In this document: positions 25,264-34,322 of the stretch, in pieces | How positions within the stretch are numbered: position 1 is the first letter of the stretch | Layout of the letters: each line of letters begins with the position of its first letter | Assembly: GCF_001544495.1 (NCBI RefSeq) | Contig: NZ_FCNZ02000017.1 | Span: 62,001 to 126,000 of the forward strand | Source: Caballeronia telluris | GTDB lineage: Bacteria > Pseudomonadota > Gammaproteobacteria > Burkholderiales > Burkholderiaceae | DNA: 64,000 bases | Direction: 5' to 3' | Program-made: the position numbers and the translations under genes | Notes under the pieces: generated by a model | What the model saw: only the letters and a program-made list of their open reading frames with translations | The model's database searches: none | What the model was told of the DNA's origin: nothing

Positions 25264-25971
25264 ATGACTCAAGACGAACTCAAGCAACTGGTCGGCCAGG
25301 CCGCGGCCGACTACGTGAACGCGAACGTGCCCGAAGGGGCGGTGATCGGCGTCGGCACCGGCTCGACGGCAAATTGTTTCATCGATGCAATCGCGAAGTC
25401 GAAGGCGCGCTATCGCGGCGCGGTGTCGAGCTCGCTCGCGACCACGGCGCGGCTCGAATCGCACGGCTTCAAGGTGTTCGACCTGAACGAGATCGAGTCG
25501 CTGCCGGTATACGTCGACGGCGCCGACGAGATCGACGAAAGCGGCGCGATGATCAAGGGCGGCGGCGGGGCGCTCACGCGCGAGAAGATCGTGGCGTCGG
25601 TGTCGGATGTGTTCGTGTGCATTGCGGATGCAACGAAGCGCGTGCCGGTGATGGGCAAGTTCCCGCTGCCGATCGAAGTCGTGCCGATGGCGCGTACCGC
25701 GATCGGCCGGCGCGTGGCCGCGCTCGGTGCGGTGCCGGTCGTGCGCGTGCAGCAAGACGGCGCGCCTTTCATCACCGACAACGGCAACGAGATCATCGAC
25801 GTGAAGGGCCTCCAGATTACCGATCCCCGCGCGCTCGAAGCGCAGATCAACGCGTGGCCGGGCGTGGTGACGGTGGGCCTCTTCGCCGCGCGCGGCGCCA
25901 ACGTGTGCCTGCTCGGCACGGAAACGGGCGTCGAGCGGATCGACTACGTGCAACATCCGCAACATCCGTGA
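25264..25971 (+). CDS. rpiA: Ribose-5-phosphate isomerase A
   Basis: It interconverts ribose-5-phosphate and ribulose-5-phosphate in the pentose phosphate pathway. The 235-residue protein has [15 protein letters not shown] (phosphate loop), [24 protein letters not shown] with the catalytic Asp pair, and [16 protein letters not shown] with the catalytic Lys/Glu, all in family order. Length and motifs are complete. Confidence 0.97.
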   Translation: MTQDELKQLVGQAAADYVNANVPEGAVIGVGTGSTANCFIDAIAKSKARYRGAVSSSLATTARLESHGFKVFDLNEIESLPVYVDGADEIDESGAMIKGGGGALTREKIVASVSDVFVCIADATKRVPVMGKFPLPIEVVPMARTAIGRRVAALGAVPVVRVQQDGAPFITDNGNEIIDVKGLQITDPRALEAQINAWPGVVTVGLFAARGANVCLLGTETGVERIDYVQHPQHP

Positions 25972-26163
25972 GCCGTTGAGTTAAGCGGACACTGCGGTAA
26001 CGCAGCGGTTCTTCGCCGTTGAGCGCGTCACTTTTGTCCACCGAACGTGCGCTGGCGCTCCCCGGCGGCGCGCGCGCCGCGCCAAAAAATCTCGAAAAAA
26101 CAGCGGGTTGAGGTAGCATTGCAGGACACCTCTCACGCGCAAACGCTTGTTCCCCAGCCAACG

Positions 26164-27354
26164 ATGAATGACAGCAAAGAAGCCATTGCACGCGATGTCG
26201 AGGCGATCAGCCGCATCAGCGCCGTGCCTTCGATGCTGCGCGTCATCTGCAAGAACACGGGCCTCGGTTTCGCCGCCGTCGCGCGCGTGACCGACGGCAC
26301 CTGGACCGCCTGCGCGGTGCAGGACGACATCCAGTTCGGGCTGAAGCCCGGCGGCCAGCTCGACGTCAACACCACGCTGTGCATCGAGGCCCGCGCGGCG
26401 CGCCTGCCGATCGTGATCGATCACGCGAGCACGGACCCCGTCTACAACACGCACCACACGCCGCGCATCTACAACATCGAAAGCTATATCTCGGTGCCGA
26501 TCGTGCTGCCGAACGGCGAGTATTTCGGCAACCTGTGCGCCATCGATCCGCGTCCGCGCGTCGTCTCCGACCCGCGCACGGTCACGATGTTCACGCTCTT
26601 CGCCGAGCTGATCGCGCTGCAGCTGGACAGCGAAGGGCGCCATCGCGCGGCGGAATCGGCGCTCTTCGACGAACGCGCGACCGCAGAGCTGCGCGAGCAG
26701 TTCATCGCGGTGCTGGGCCACGATCTGCGCAATCCGCTCGCCGCCGTGTCCGCGAGTGCGGAACTGCTCGTGCGCAAGAGCCGCGAGCCGGAATCGGTTT
26801 CCATTGGCCGTCGCCTGCAGGCGACCGCGCGCCGCATGTCGCACCTGATCGACGACGTGCTCGATTTCGCGCGCGGCCGGCTGGGCGCGGGCATCGCCGT
26901 GACGCTTCGACCCGAGGACGATCTACGCACGGCGCTTTGCGACGTCGTGTCCGAGCTGCGGGACGCCAATCCGGGCCGCACGGTGCGCGAGGACATTTCG
27001 ATCGCGCAGCGCGTGTTCTGCGACCGCGGCCGCGTGCAGCAACTGCTGTCGAATCTGCTCGGCAACGCGCTCACGCATGGCGCGCACGACGAACCGGTCG
27101 TGGTCGAGGCGGCGCTCGACGGGGATTGCGTCGTGCTGTCGGTGACGAACGGCGGCACGCCGATCCCCTCCGACGACCTGTCGAAGGTTTTCGAACCCTA
27201 CTGGCGTCCCGCGACGAGCAGGCCGGGCGGCGGCCTCGGACTCGGGCTCTACATCTGCGCGCGCATCGTCGAGGCGCATGGCGGCGTGCTGGACGTCACG
27301 TCGTCGGCGGAAGAGGGCACGCGTTTCGTCGCGCGACTGCGCATCTGCGGCTGA
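26164..27354 (+). CDS. GAF-domain sensor histidine kinase
   Basis: A soluble kinase of 396 residues with no membrane segment. An N-terminal GAF domain (~20-165; LGFAAVARVTDGTWTACAV, YISVPIVLPNGEYFGNLCAID) is followed by an HisKA helix pair with the phospho-acceptor His in FIAVLGHDLRNPLAAVSAS. The HATPase domain has the N box LLSNLLGNALTHGA and the G box GGGLGLGLYICARIVEAHGG. No response regulator is adjacent, so it is an orphan here. The ATG at 26164 is preferred over an upstream in-frame start because the GAF family begins close to it. Confidence 0.87.
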   Translation: MNDSKEAIARDVEAISRISAVPSMLRVICKNTGLGFAAVARVTDGTWTACAVQDDIQFGLKPGGQLDVNTTLCIEARAARLPIVIDHASTDPVYNTHHTPRIYNIESYISVPIVLPNGEYFGNLCAIDPRPRVVSDPRTVTMFTLFAELIALQLDSEGRHRAAESALFDERATAELREQFIAVLGHDLRNPLAAVSASAELLVRKSREPESVSIGRRLQATARRMSHLIDDVLDFARGRLGAGIAVTLRPEDDLRTALCDVVSELRDANPGRTVREDISIAQRVFCDRGRVQQLLSNLLGNALTHGAHDEPVVVEAALDGDCVVLSVTNGGTPIPSDDLSKVFEPYWRPATSRPGGGLGLGLYICARIVEAHGGVLDVTSSAEEGTRFVARLRICG

Positions 27355-27550
27355 GGGTTCGTCGTCCGGTCTTCGTGCGCGACGCGCGCCGCTTCATGCG
27401 GACAGGGTCCGGTACTGTTCTTGCTGCAACGCAAAGGCAATTTGGGGCGACGCCTACGGAGGCGCGCGGCTTCGCGGCGCTACGCTGCGAACCGTGCCCG
27501 AACCGGGCTCGAAACCGACGTACAACCGCCAATCCTGAATTCCCCATTCG

Positions 27551-27799
27551 ATGCACGCCGATCTCCGCTACGCGCTCGACACGGCCTACGAGCGGCTGAA
27601 ACTCCTGGAGCCTTCACCGGCCGACTTCGCGAGCAGCTATGCGCTGTGCCTCGGCATGATCATGGGCGGGCGCACTTGCGGCGGGATGTCGAAGGACGAA
27701 GCGGCGGCGGAGCGCGCGCATCTGTCGATGCTCGCGGCGCTCTATGAAATCCGCCTGCTCGCGCGGAGCGACTCAGCGAGGCAGGACCGGCGCGCATAA
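27551..27799 (+). CDS. Small protein of unknown function
   Basis: An 82-residue protein beginning MHADLRYALDTAYERLKLLEP, probably all helical, with a Met/Gly-rich centre (ALCLGMIMGGRTCGGMSKDE). It has no signal peptide or known motif. Codon use matches its neighbours and an intrinsic terminator follows at once, which supports it as a real gene. The ribosome site is weak. Whether it belongs with the upstream kinase, 196 bp away, is unclear. Confidence 0.6.
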   Translation: MHADLRYALDTAYERLKLLEPSPADFASSYALCLGMIMGGRTCGGMSKDEAAAERAHLSMLAALYEIRLLARSDSARQDRRA

Positions 27800-27807
27800 T
27801 GCCAATG

Positions 27808-27844
27808 AGAAAGGCCCGGCAGCACACGCTGCCGGGCCTTTTCT
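27808..27844 (+). terminator. Intrinsic terminator
   Basis: A perfect 13-bp stem (27808-27820 with 27827-27839) around CACACG is followed by T-rich sequence. Confidence 0.9.
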
Positions 27845-27893
27845 TTTCTGAGGGCTTGTCCGCTTGCCACGCTCGGCGGACTCGCCGGTCTCC

Positions 27894-29312
27894 TCAATAA
27901 GCGTTGCGACTGACGAATCCCTTGAACATCGTGATCGCGACGATCTTGATGTCGAACCAGAACGACCAGTTTTGAATATAGAAGAGGTCGAACTTCACGC
28001 GGCTCTCCATCTTCTCGACCTTGGTCGTCGCACCGCGATAGCCGTTCACCTGCGCCCAGCCGGTGATGCCCGGCTTGATCCGGTAGCGGAACATGTAGCC
28101 GTAGACGAGATCCTTGTAGAGGTCGTCGTGTTCGATCGCATGCGGGCGTGGACCCACCACCGACATCTGTCCGAACAGCACGTTCAGGAACTGCGGCAGT
28201 TCGTCGAGGCTCGTGCGCCGCAGGAATGCGCCGATCTTCGTCACGCGCGGATCGTGGCGCTTGGCCTGCGTCACATGGCCCGCCTGCTCCTTATGCAGCG
28301 CCATCGAGCGGAACTTGTAGATGCGAAACGGCCGTCCGTCCGCGCCCTTGCGAAATTGCGTGAACAGCACCGGGCCCTTCGAGGTCGCCTTGATCGCGAT
28401 CGCGATGCAGATCAGGAGCGGCGCGAGCGCGGTGAGCGCCGCGGCGGCGAAGCAGCGGTCGAACAGCAGCTTCGGCCACATTTGCAGCGTGCCGACCGGC
28501 GATGTCGTCAGGTTGATGGTGGGCAGGCCCGCGACGTCGGTCATCGAATGATTGAAGAGCGACATGCTGCGCGTGTCCGGAATGAGGCGCAGGTTCACGA
28601 AGTCATGGCGCATCGCGTGAACGAAGCGGTAGATCGTGTGCTCTTCCGAGAGCGGCAAGGCGAGCCAGATTTCGTTGATGCCTTCGGCACGCACCTTCGC
28701 GACGAACTCGTCGAAGTCGTTGAGCACCGGCAGGCGGCCCGCACGCGTGTTGCCCGCGCCGCCGGCACGGCTGATCCCGCTTGCGTGCAGCGCTTCGTTG
28801 CCGCTCGTGTCGAGCAGGCACACGGGCGTGAAGCCCTGGCCCGGCGTGCGGTTCAGATGGGCGAGCAACGTGCGCGCGAAGCCCTGCGCGCCGACGATCG
28901 CCACCGTGCGCTGGTTCAGCCCGCGGCTTCGCATCACGCGCAGGCCGAGATACACGACGCACTTCGACGCGATGATCATCGCCCCCGCGATGATCGTCGA
29001 ATAGGCGAACCAGAGGCGCGATACCGCGTCCATCCGGTGCAGCGTGAAGGCGACGAGCAGGCTCGTCGCGGCGACCGCCATCCACGCCAGCGCGACGCGT
29101 GCGAGCATGCCGGGCAACGCCTTGCCGCGCCACGTCTCGTAGACGCCGAAGCTCGGAAAGAGCAAGAGCGCGAGCACGCTATTGAACGCGATCAGGAGCT
29201 TCTCGACGTCGCTGAAATCGCTCGACGACGAGAAGCGCATCGAATGGGCGATTAGTCCGCCCGCGACGATCAGCGCGACGTCGAGACACCGCGCAGTCCG
29301 GTTGAACATCAT
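27894..29312 (-). CDS. Undecaprenyl-phosphate glucose phosphotransferase (WcaJ-like)
   Basis: This enzyme starts polysaccharide assembly by moving a sugar-1-phosphate to undecaprenyl phosphate in the inner membrane. Of the 472 residues, the N-terminal ~125 hold four to five transmembrane segments. A CoA-binding-like Rossmann domain ([18 protein letters not shown]) follows. The C-terminal sugar transferase domain has a re-entrant hydrophobic helix, the [11 protein letters not shown] motif, [28 protein letters not shown] and the end [25 protein letters not shown] lies 7 bp before the ATG at 29312. It follows the Crp/Fnr regulator by 41 bp on the same strand. Confidence 0.93.
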   Translation of the reverse strand: MMFNRTARCLDVALIVAGGLIAHSMRFSSSSDFSDVEKLLIAFNSVLALLLFPSFGVYETWRGKALPGMLARVALAWMAVAATSLLVAFTLHRMDAVSRLWFAYSTIIAGAMIIASKCVVYLGLRVMRSRGLNQRTVAIVGAQGFARTLLAHLNRTPGQGFTPVCLLDTSGNEALHASGISRAGGAGNTRAGRLPVLNDFDEFVAKVRAEGINEIWLALPLSEEHTIYRFVHAMRHDFVNLRLIPDTRSMSLFNHSMTDVAGLPTINLTTSPVGTLQMWPKLLFDRCFAAAALTALAPLLICIAIAIKATSKGPVLFTQFRKGADGRPFRIYKFRSMALHKEQAGHVTQAKRHDPRVTKIGAFLRRTSLDELPQFLNVLFGQMSVVGPRPHAIEHDDLYKDLVYGYMFRYRIKPGITGWAQVNGYRGATTKVEKMESRVKFDLFYIQNWSFWFDIKIVAITMFKGFVSRNAY

Positions 29313-29353
29313 GGTCTTGCTCCCCGCTTGCCACTCATGGCACGCCCTTGTTG

Positions 29354-30097
29354 TCAGGCGCTCGTGGTCGAGGGTTCGGTCGCACGCAAGCGCGGCAGCA
29401 GGCGGTCGAATTCGCGCTTCACGAGGCCGTAGCATTCGCATGCACGCGCTTCGAGTCCTTCGCGATCGACGACCTTGATGCAGCCGCGGCTGTGATGAAT
29501 GAGGCCCGCATCGTGCAGCTTGCCGGCCGCTTCGGTCACGCCTTCGCGGCGCACGCCCAGCATGTCCGCGATCAGTTGCTGCGTGACCTGAAGTTCGTTC
29601 GACGCCGTGCGGTCGATCTCGATCAGGAGCCAGCGGCAAAGCTGCTTGTTGAGCGAGTGATGCCGGTTGCAGGCCGCCGTCTGTGCGACTTGCGTGAGCA
29701 GCGCCTGCATGTAGAGCAGCATCAGGCGGCGCAGGAAGTCGGAGCGGCCGAACTGTTCGCGCAGTGCCTGCGCGCTCATCCGGTATGCGAAGCCGGGGCA
29801 TTGCACCTGCACGCGCGTCGGCATCGTTTCGCCGCCCGTGAGTACCGGCACGCCCGTCATGCCTTCGCGGCCGACTGCGGCGATCTCGACGGAGCCGCCG
29901 TCTTCCATCGTATGCAGGAGCGAGATGATCGCGGTGGTGGGGAAATAAACGTGATGAATGCGCTGGCCCGAATCACACAGCAGCTGTTCGGTGCGAAGTT
30001 GAACGAGTTCGAGGTGCGGTGTTAGTGCTTGCCATTCGTGCGCCGGAAGCGCGCCCAGCAAATGGTTTCCATGCAGGTCGGACTGAAGGGTCAGCAT
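29354..30097 (-). CDS. Crp/Fnr family transcriptional regulator
   Basis: A 247-residue regulator with an N-terminal cyclic-nucleotide-binding-like beta barrel (LRTEQLLCDSGQRIHHVYFPTTAIISLLHTMEDG) and a C-terminal winged helix (LQVTQQLIADMLGVRREGVTEAAGKLHDAGLIHHSRG). The Fnr-type N-terminal cysteine cluster is missing, so it is not a classical oxygen sensor. The ATG at 30097 has a GAGAG-type site; a GTG at 30115 is the alternative. The wcaJ-like gene lies 41 bp downstream in the same direction, so it probably controls polysaccharide synthesis, perhaps in response to a second messenger. Confidence 0.88.
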   Translation of the reverse strand: MLTLQSDLHGNHLLGALPAHEWQALTPHLELVQLRTEQLLCDSGQRIHHVYFPTTAIISLLHTMEDGGSVEIAAVGREGMTGVPVLTGGETMPTRVQVQCPGFAYRMSAQALREQFGRSDFLRRLMLLYMQALLTQVAQTAACNRHHSLNKQLCRWLLIEIDRTASNELQVTQQLIADMLGVRREGVTEAAGKLHDAGLIHHSRGCIKVVDREGLEARACECYGLVKREFDRLLPRLRATEPSTTSA

Positions 30098-30115
30098 GAT
30101 TTTTTCTCTCGTCAC

Positions 30116-30977
30116 TTCGCGCAGTGCGCTTCACTATTTTTTTACTGGCGCAAATCGTTCGAGAAGTCGGTGCGACTGCTTCTCAAACTTTTCATCGCCA
30201 GCCCCGTAGCCACGCGGCCGTCGCTTGATGTGTTGTTCTGTGCGCCGTGCCGGGTTGCATCACTCATTTAGCGAGGACCGTGCCAGTCGGGGCAACGTCA
30301 ATGCCACCATGGGGCCGTTTAGAAAAGACCCTCTGTGACGCAGCGCAGCGAAGCGTTTTTGTTTCAGTCTTGAACATCGCTGGTCTTAGGAATCGTCGCT
30401 TGCTGCGCTTCATTTTTGTCTGTCAATGTCCGCAAGGCGGGCTTTTCAGCTTTTGTCCCACCGCCCGACAAGCCTCTCGCCTTGGTCACCCTCCTTATCG
30501 CCCCCTCCATTTGTAGGGAGTTTGAAAAATGATTCATCCGTGTTCCATCCGCTCCGTGGGCTATCGAACGCAGTCGCCTGGCGCGCAGCCCTGAATCGCC
30601 CGCTGCGCCTTGCAGGCCGGGCCGAAGGCCCGCCGGGCGGCGCATTGCGCCGGATCACGCGATTTGTCGGAAACGATTCGCCCGAGGGCACCGGTGCAGT
30701 GCGACGGGCGCTACAGCAGGAAGATGTCGTCATACACAAGCGCGCCGCCGAACCACGCGGACAGGGGATGAGCGGGCCAGCCGGCGTATTCGGGTCCGCT
30801 TTTCAGGGCGCCGGGCAACGTTTGCGCGCTGCACCCCGCGTGGGCGAGCCGCTTCGCTTGCGTGTGACGATACGGCGCGCGCGGAAATGTTTCACTTGCC
30901 GACGGTACGTACGACCGTGCGGAAGAAGCGCGCGATCTGGCTTTGCAGCATGGATGAATCGTCGGACGCCGAAGTAT
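30116..30977. other. Long non-coding region upstream of the Crp/Fnr gene
   Basis: About 860 bp without a credible gene. Reading frames here have poor codon use for this genome. It holds the sigma-54-like promoter at 30270-30285 and a GC-rich hairpin (GGGCC-GAA-GGCCC type, near 30617-30632). Otherwise I see nothing recognisable. Confidence 0.4.
30270..30285 (-). promoter_or_regulatory. Sigma-54 (-24/-12) promoter candidate
   Basis: On the minus strand TGGCACG-GTCC-TCGCT matches the consensus TGGCACG-N4-TTGCW at every defined position except one (C for T in TTGC). The GG and GC are correctly spaced. It points to the Crp/Fnr gene, about 170 bp downstream. Confidence 0.5.
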
Positions 30978-32012
30978 TTAGCAGACGATTGCCGCGAGCA
31001 CCGGAACCGTACGCTCGTACGCGCGTTCGAGCACGTCGAACGACGCTTCGCAGTGATCGCACCGCTGCCGTGAAAGCGCGCGCGCGAGCTTGCATTGCAG
31101 CACCATCGCTTCGCTCGCGATCTTCTGCGCGCTCAACCGCGCTTCGTGGGGAATGTCGAAGCCTTGCTTGCGCATCCAGCCGAGGTAATGCGCCAGGAAC
31201 TCGAAGTTCGATCCCAGTTGCCGCATCACGTTGGACGAATATTGCTGCGCGTAGGGCTCGCCGCGCTCGAGCATCGTTTCGACGTGACCCGGAAACGCCG
31301 CGCGCCAGCGGCCAACCGGATTGCCCTCGGGACGCCGCAGCAGATGCGCGCAAAGCGTATCGGCGCAAGCTTCGGCGAGCGCGGTGCCCGTGAGCGCTTC
31401 GCGTGCCTGCTTCACGAATTCCACATGCGGATAAAGCGCGTTTGCCGCGCCTTCGGCGTCCAGGCGATGCAGCAGGTGATCGTAGTCGTCGCCGGCGAGC
31501 ACGTAGTAGCCCGTGTTGTGGAAATAGCCGAGACGCCGTGCGTCGGGATCGATGGTATCGACGGCGATGGTCGTCTTCACGTGCGCGCGGTGATACGCGA
31601 TCGAGCGCGTATCGGGCAAATGAAATGCGTCCACTTCGATGAGCACGGTGTTCGCGCGGCGCGTCTGCGTAAGCACGCGTTCTTCGAGCGAATCGAAGAT
31701 CGACAACTCTTGCACTTGCAAGCCGAACAGCTTGTCGATGTCGTCGAGCGGCACGCGCGGCAGCGTGAACTGATCGTCCTCGAAGTCCTGCGTGACGGTG
31801 AAGGCGAGCGCGGCACGCGGCTCGAAGGCGTAACCGTGGAGCAGCTCGATCCAGAGATCGACGTGAGAGTCGGTGTCGTGCCAGATGCGCTCGCCGCGAT
31901 GCAGCGCATGCGTTTGATGGCGACGCGCGCGCACCTTCAGCGAATCGAGACTGACGACGCGCGCGCGGTCCGGACCGGAGCCGGATGCATCGGTGAGATG
32001 GAACGCGCTCAT
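30978..32012 (-). CDS. DUF1839 family protein
   Basis: A 344-residue cytoplasmic protein. HALHRGERIWHDTDSHVDLWIELLHGYAFEPRAALAF, FEDDQFTLPRVPLDDIDKLFGLQVQELSIFDSLE, VLIEVDAFHLPDTRSIAYH (split here for brevity) and RLGYFHNTGYYVL are the hallmarks of DUF1839. In other bacteria this family occurs beside amino-acid:carrier-protein ligases and small carrier proteins; neither is seen here. GAGG lies 7 bp before the ATG at 32012, which also overlaps the stop of a 31-codon ORF as ATGA. The molecular function is unknown. Confidence 0.8.
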   Translation of the reverse strand: MSAFHLTDASGSGPDRARVVSLDSLKVRARRHQTHALHRGERIWHDTDSHVDLWIELLHGYAFEPRAALAFTVTQDFEDDQFTLPRVPLDDIDKLFGLQVQELSIFDSLEERVLTQTRRANTVLIEVDAFHLPDTRSIAYHRAHVKTTIAVDTIDPDARRLGYFHNTGYYVLAGDDYDHLLHRLDAEGAANALYPHVEFVKQAREALTGTALAEACADTLCAHLLRRPEGNPVGRWRAAFPGHVETMLERGEPYAQQYSSNVMRQLGSNFEFLAHYLGWMRKQGFDIPHEARLSAQKIASEAMVLQCKLARALSRQRCDHCEASFDVLERAYERTVPVLAAIVC

Positions 32013-32104
32013 GCCGTAACCTCGAGGCGAACCGTCATAGGTTCGATGCAGTGGTGCGCGACGTTCGCGTACACGACGCTGCCTGCATCGGTGGCGGTAT
32101 TCAT
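32009..32104 (-). CDS. 31-residue leader ORF coupled to the DUF1839 gene
   Basis: An ATG at 32104 opens a 31-codon frame beginning MNTATDAGSVVYANVAHH and ending EPMTVRLEVTA, with its TGA overlapping the ATG of the DUF1839 gene. GGGA lies 9 bp upstream as a possible ribosome site, and the DUF1839 ribosome site is inside its last codons. This arrangement is typical of translational coupling. It has one Cys and a paired His and no hydrophobic segment. I do not recognise it. It could be a regulatory leader peptide or a small partner protein. Confidence 0.5.
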   Translation of the reverse strand: MNTATDAGSVVYANVAHHCIEPMTVRLEVTA

Positions 32105-32263
32105 GTGGATTTTCCCATGTCGGTGAGGGTCGCGCGAGCGGCAGGACGCAATCGCCGATGCACGTTCGAATGCGTGGCAGGCAAGTGCTTATGTCATACG
32201 TGAACGATGTGCGAAGCCGCGCTGTCCGATCACAAAGCCCGCATGCATGAGATGCCTGCCGCG

Positions 32264-32288
32264 ATGACGTCGTTCCCCGCGACGTCAT
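32264..32288. repeat. Inverted repeat in the divergent DUF1839/GNAT intergenic region
   Basis: ATGACGTCG (32264-32272) and CGACGTCAT (32280-32288) are perfect inverted arms around 7 nt. The repeat sits between the divergent leader ORF and the acetyltransferase gene. No T-run follows, so it is more likely a protein-binding site than a terminator. Confidence 0.45.
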
Positions 32289-32422
32289 GTGTGGCTGGCC
32301 TTATTTAACGAATCCGCATGCCGGAGCGTCGGTGCGATGGCGCACTGATTAACGCCTCCCCGGGACGTAACGTGTGAACGTCGCAACGTCGGCTTGAAGC
32401 CGTCTGCCTGGAGACCCAATTG

Positions 32423-32956
32423 ATGAACTGGAAAACACTGGACTTCGAACAACTCACCGCTCGCGAGCTGTATCTCATCTTGCGCGCGCGCAGTGCCGTG
32501 TTCGTCGTCGAACAGTCACACGTGCATCTCGATGCCGATGGCCGCGACGAAACCGCCGTGCATGTGTTCGCCACCGAAGACATGATGCGGCCGATGCCCG
32601 TGCTCGCGTATGCGCGCATTCACGAAGGCGATGTCGAGGATCCCGAAGTGGTGGTCGACAAGATCCTGACGAGTCCGCTTCGGCGCGGCGACGGGACGGC
32701 GGAAGTGCTCATCGAACGCGTGCTCGCGGTAGCAGCGGAGCGCTGGCCGGGCCGTCGTGTGCGGGTCGCCGCGCCCGTGAGCCTGCGCGAATTCTACGAA
32801 GCCTTCGGCTTTCGCAAGACGGAAGGTCCGTTCCTCGAGCACGGCATGCCGTTCATTGGACTGACGAGAAAAAGCCGCCAGTCGCGCGATACCGCGGGCG
32901 CGGCGAAACCACTGGCGGTGCGCGCGGGTACGTTCGATACCTTCGAGCTGCTCTGA
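32423..32956 (+). CDS. GNAT acetyltransferase, ElaA-like
   Basis: A 177-residue protein whose first ~150 residues match the ElaA group: MNWKTLDFEQLTARELYLILRARSAVFVVEQ, then YARIHEGDVEDPEVVVDKILTSPLRRGDG (an acetyl-CoA-binding segment) and FYEAFGFRKTEGPFLEHGMPFIGL at the C-terminal fold. GGAG lies 9 bp before the ATG. The substrate is unknown. Its place between DUF1839 and a glycosyltransferase hints at modification of a surface component, but ElaA-type proteins also occur alone. Confidence 0.85.
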   Translation: MNWKTLDFEQLTARELYLILRARSAVFVVEQSHVHLDADGRDETAVHVFATEDMMRPMPVLAYARIHEGDVEDPEVVVDKILTSPLRRGDGTAEVLIERVLAVAAERWPGRRVRVAAPVSLREFYEAFGFRKTEGPFLEHGMPFIGLTRKSRQSRDTAGAAKPLAVRAGTFDTFELL

Positions 32957-33077
32957 GCACCGTCGCCGCAACATCACAAGGCAGCACTCACCGGAGCCCA
33001 AGGCGAGCCGCGACGCGATCCGAGCCACGATTCACCCCTACGATCCACGCCGATCCCCGTCCCTCGAACCGGACCTC

Positions 33078-34223
33078 ATGAAAATCGTCCACCTCGCCAA
33101 CCATGCGCAAACGATCGGCAATGGCACCGTCAACATGATGGTGGACCTTGCCTGCGTGCAGGCACGCACGGGCCATGACGTGGTGGTGGCGTCGTCGGGC
33201 GGAGGCTTCGAGCCGCTCCTGCGGCGCCACGGCATCAATCACGTGCTGCTGCAACAGTCGCGACAACCGTGGCGTGTGCCGTCGATGGTCGCGGGCTTCA
33301 ATCGTCTCATTGATCGCTTCGATCCCGACATCGTTCACGCGCACATGATGACGGGCGCGCTCGTCTCGCGCTTCGCGGGCATGCGGCGGCGCTTCGCGCT
33401 CGTCACGACCGTGCATCACGAATTCCAGAAGAGCCCGTCGATCGTGCGCTGCGGCGACCGCATGGTCGCGGTGAGCGAGGCCGTCGCGAAATCGCTCGTC
33501 GAGCACGGCATGCTGCCCGAACGGCTTTCCGTCGTGAGAAACGGCGCCGTCGATGCGCCGCGCCTCATCTGCCGTCCGACCGCGCGGCCGGTGCGTCTCA
33601 AGCACCCCAACGTGCTTTCGGTCGCGGGCATGTTCAGAAGAAAAGGTATCGCGGACCTGCTGCACGCGTTCGCCCAGGTGCGCTCGGAGGCGCGCGATGC
33701 GCCCGAGTTCATGAAGGAGCCGCACCTGTACCTGGTCGGCGACGGTCCCGATCGCCTGTCGATGGAAGAGCTCGCCGCGGGACTCGGCATCGCGGATTCG
33801 GTCCACTTCGCCGGCTTCGTGGCGGACCCGCGCCCGTATCTCGCTCAGACCGACGTCTTCGCGCTCGCGTCGCACGCCGATCCGTGTCCGCTCGCGATCA
33901 TCGAAGCGCGCGAGGCGGGCTGCGCGATCGTCGGCACGCGCGCGGGCGGCATTCCGGAACTGCTCGAAGGCGGCGCGGCGGGCGTGCTCGTCGATGCGGG
34001 CGAGCCGCAGCAGCTTGCCGCCAAGTTGCGCTGGCTCCTGATGGACACGCACGCGCGGGCGCAACTCGGCGCGCGCGCGAAGTGCAATCTCGACGGCCTG
34101 TCGGTCGAGCGCGTCGCCCGCGAGTACATGGCGATCTACCAGCGCACGCTCGCCGAGCGCGCGGCAATGGACGAGCGACGCGCGGCGCAGGGCGCGCGTC
34201 GCGCTCCGGACGGTGCGATATGA
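33078..34223 (+). CDS. Glycosyltransferase family 4
   Basis: A 381-residue GT-B fold enzyme. The N-terminal half begins MKIVHLANHAQTIGNGTVNMMVDLACVQ, then DIVHAHMMTGALVSRF. The C-terminal half has the nucleotide-sugar region LSVAGMFRRKGIADLLHAFA, YLVGDGPDR and the retaining EX7E-like segment HADPCPLAIIEAREAGCAIVGTRAGGIPELL. It probably adds a hexose to a lipid-linked oligosaccharide in the cytoplasm. An intrinsic terminator follows 74 bp later. It lies 121 bp from the GNAT gene on the same strand. Confidence 0.9.
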   Translation: MKIVHLANHAQTIGNGTVNMMVDLACVQARTGHDVVVASSGGGFEPLLRRHGINHVLLQQSRQPWRVPSMVAGFNRLIDRFDPDIVHAHMMTGALVSRFAGMRRRFALVTTVHHEFQKSPSIVRCGDRMVAVSEAVAKSLVEHGMLPERLSVVRNGAVDAPRLICRPTARPVRLKHPNVLSVAGMFRRKGIADLLHAFAQVRSEARDAPEFMKEPHLYLVGDGPDRLSMEELAAGLGIADSVHFAGFVADPRPYLAQTDVFALASHADPCPLAIIEAREAGCAIVGTRAGGIPELLEGGAAGVLVDAGEPQQLAAKLRWLLMDTHARAQLGARAKCNLDGLSVERVAREYMAIYQRTLAERAAMDERRAAQGARRAPDGAI

Positions 34224-34296
34224 GCCGACATCCCGCGCTTGAGCGTGCGCCATCGTCGCTGTCCGGACCCAGGCGACGACGCGGCATCGAATCATG

Positions 34297-34322
34297 CGGC
34301 GATCCTGACGGATCGCCGTTTT
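34297..34322 (+). terminator. Intrinsic terminator after the GT4 gene
   Basis: CGGCGATCC (34297-34305), TGAC, GGATCGCCG (34310-34318), TTTT: a perfect 9-bp stem. Confidence 0.85.

Noticed and set aside
30364-30645. 93-codon minus-strand frame in the region before the Crp/Fnr gene
   Set aside because: Contains rare codons for this genome (ATA, AGG, AGA) and has no clear ribosome site or family resemblance.
30892-30951. 19-residue basic amphipathic peptide frame (MLQSQIARFFRTVVRTVGK) just after the DUF1839 gene
   Set aside because: Attractive as a small peptide, but there is no ribosome site and it is short enough to arise by chance. Worth a conservation check only.
32174-32190. Sigma-54 promoter TGGCAGG...TGCTT toward the GNAT gene
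   Set aside because: The GG to GC spacing is one base short, which normally abolishes function.
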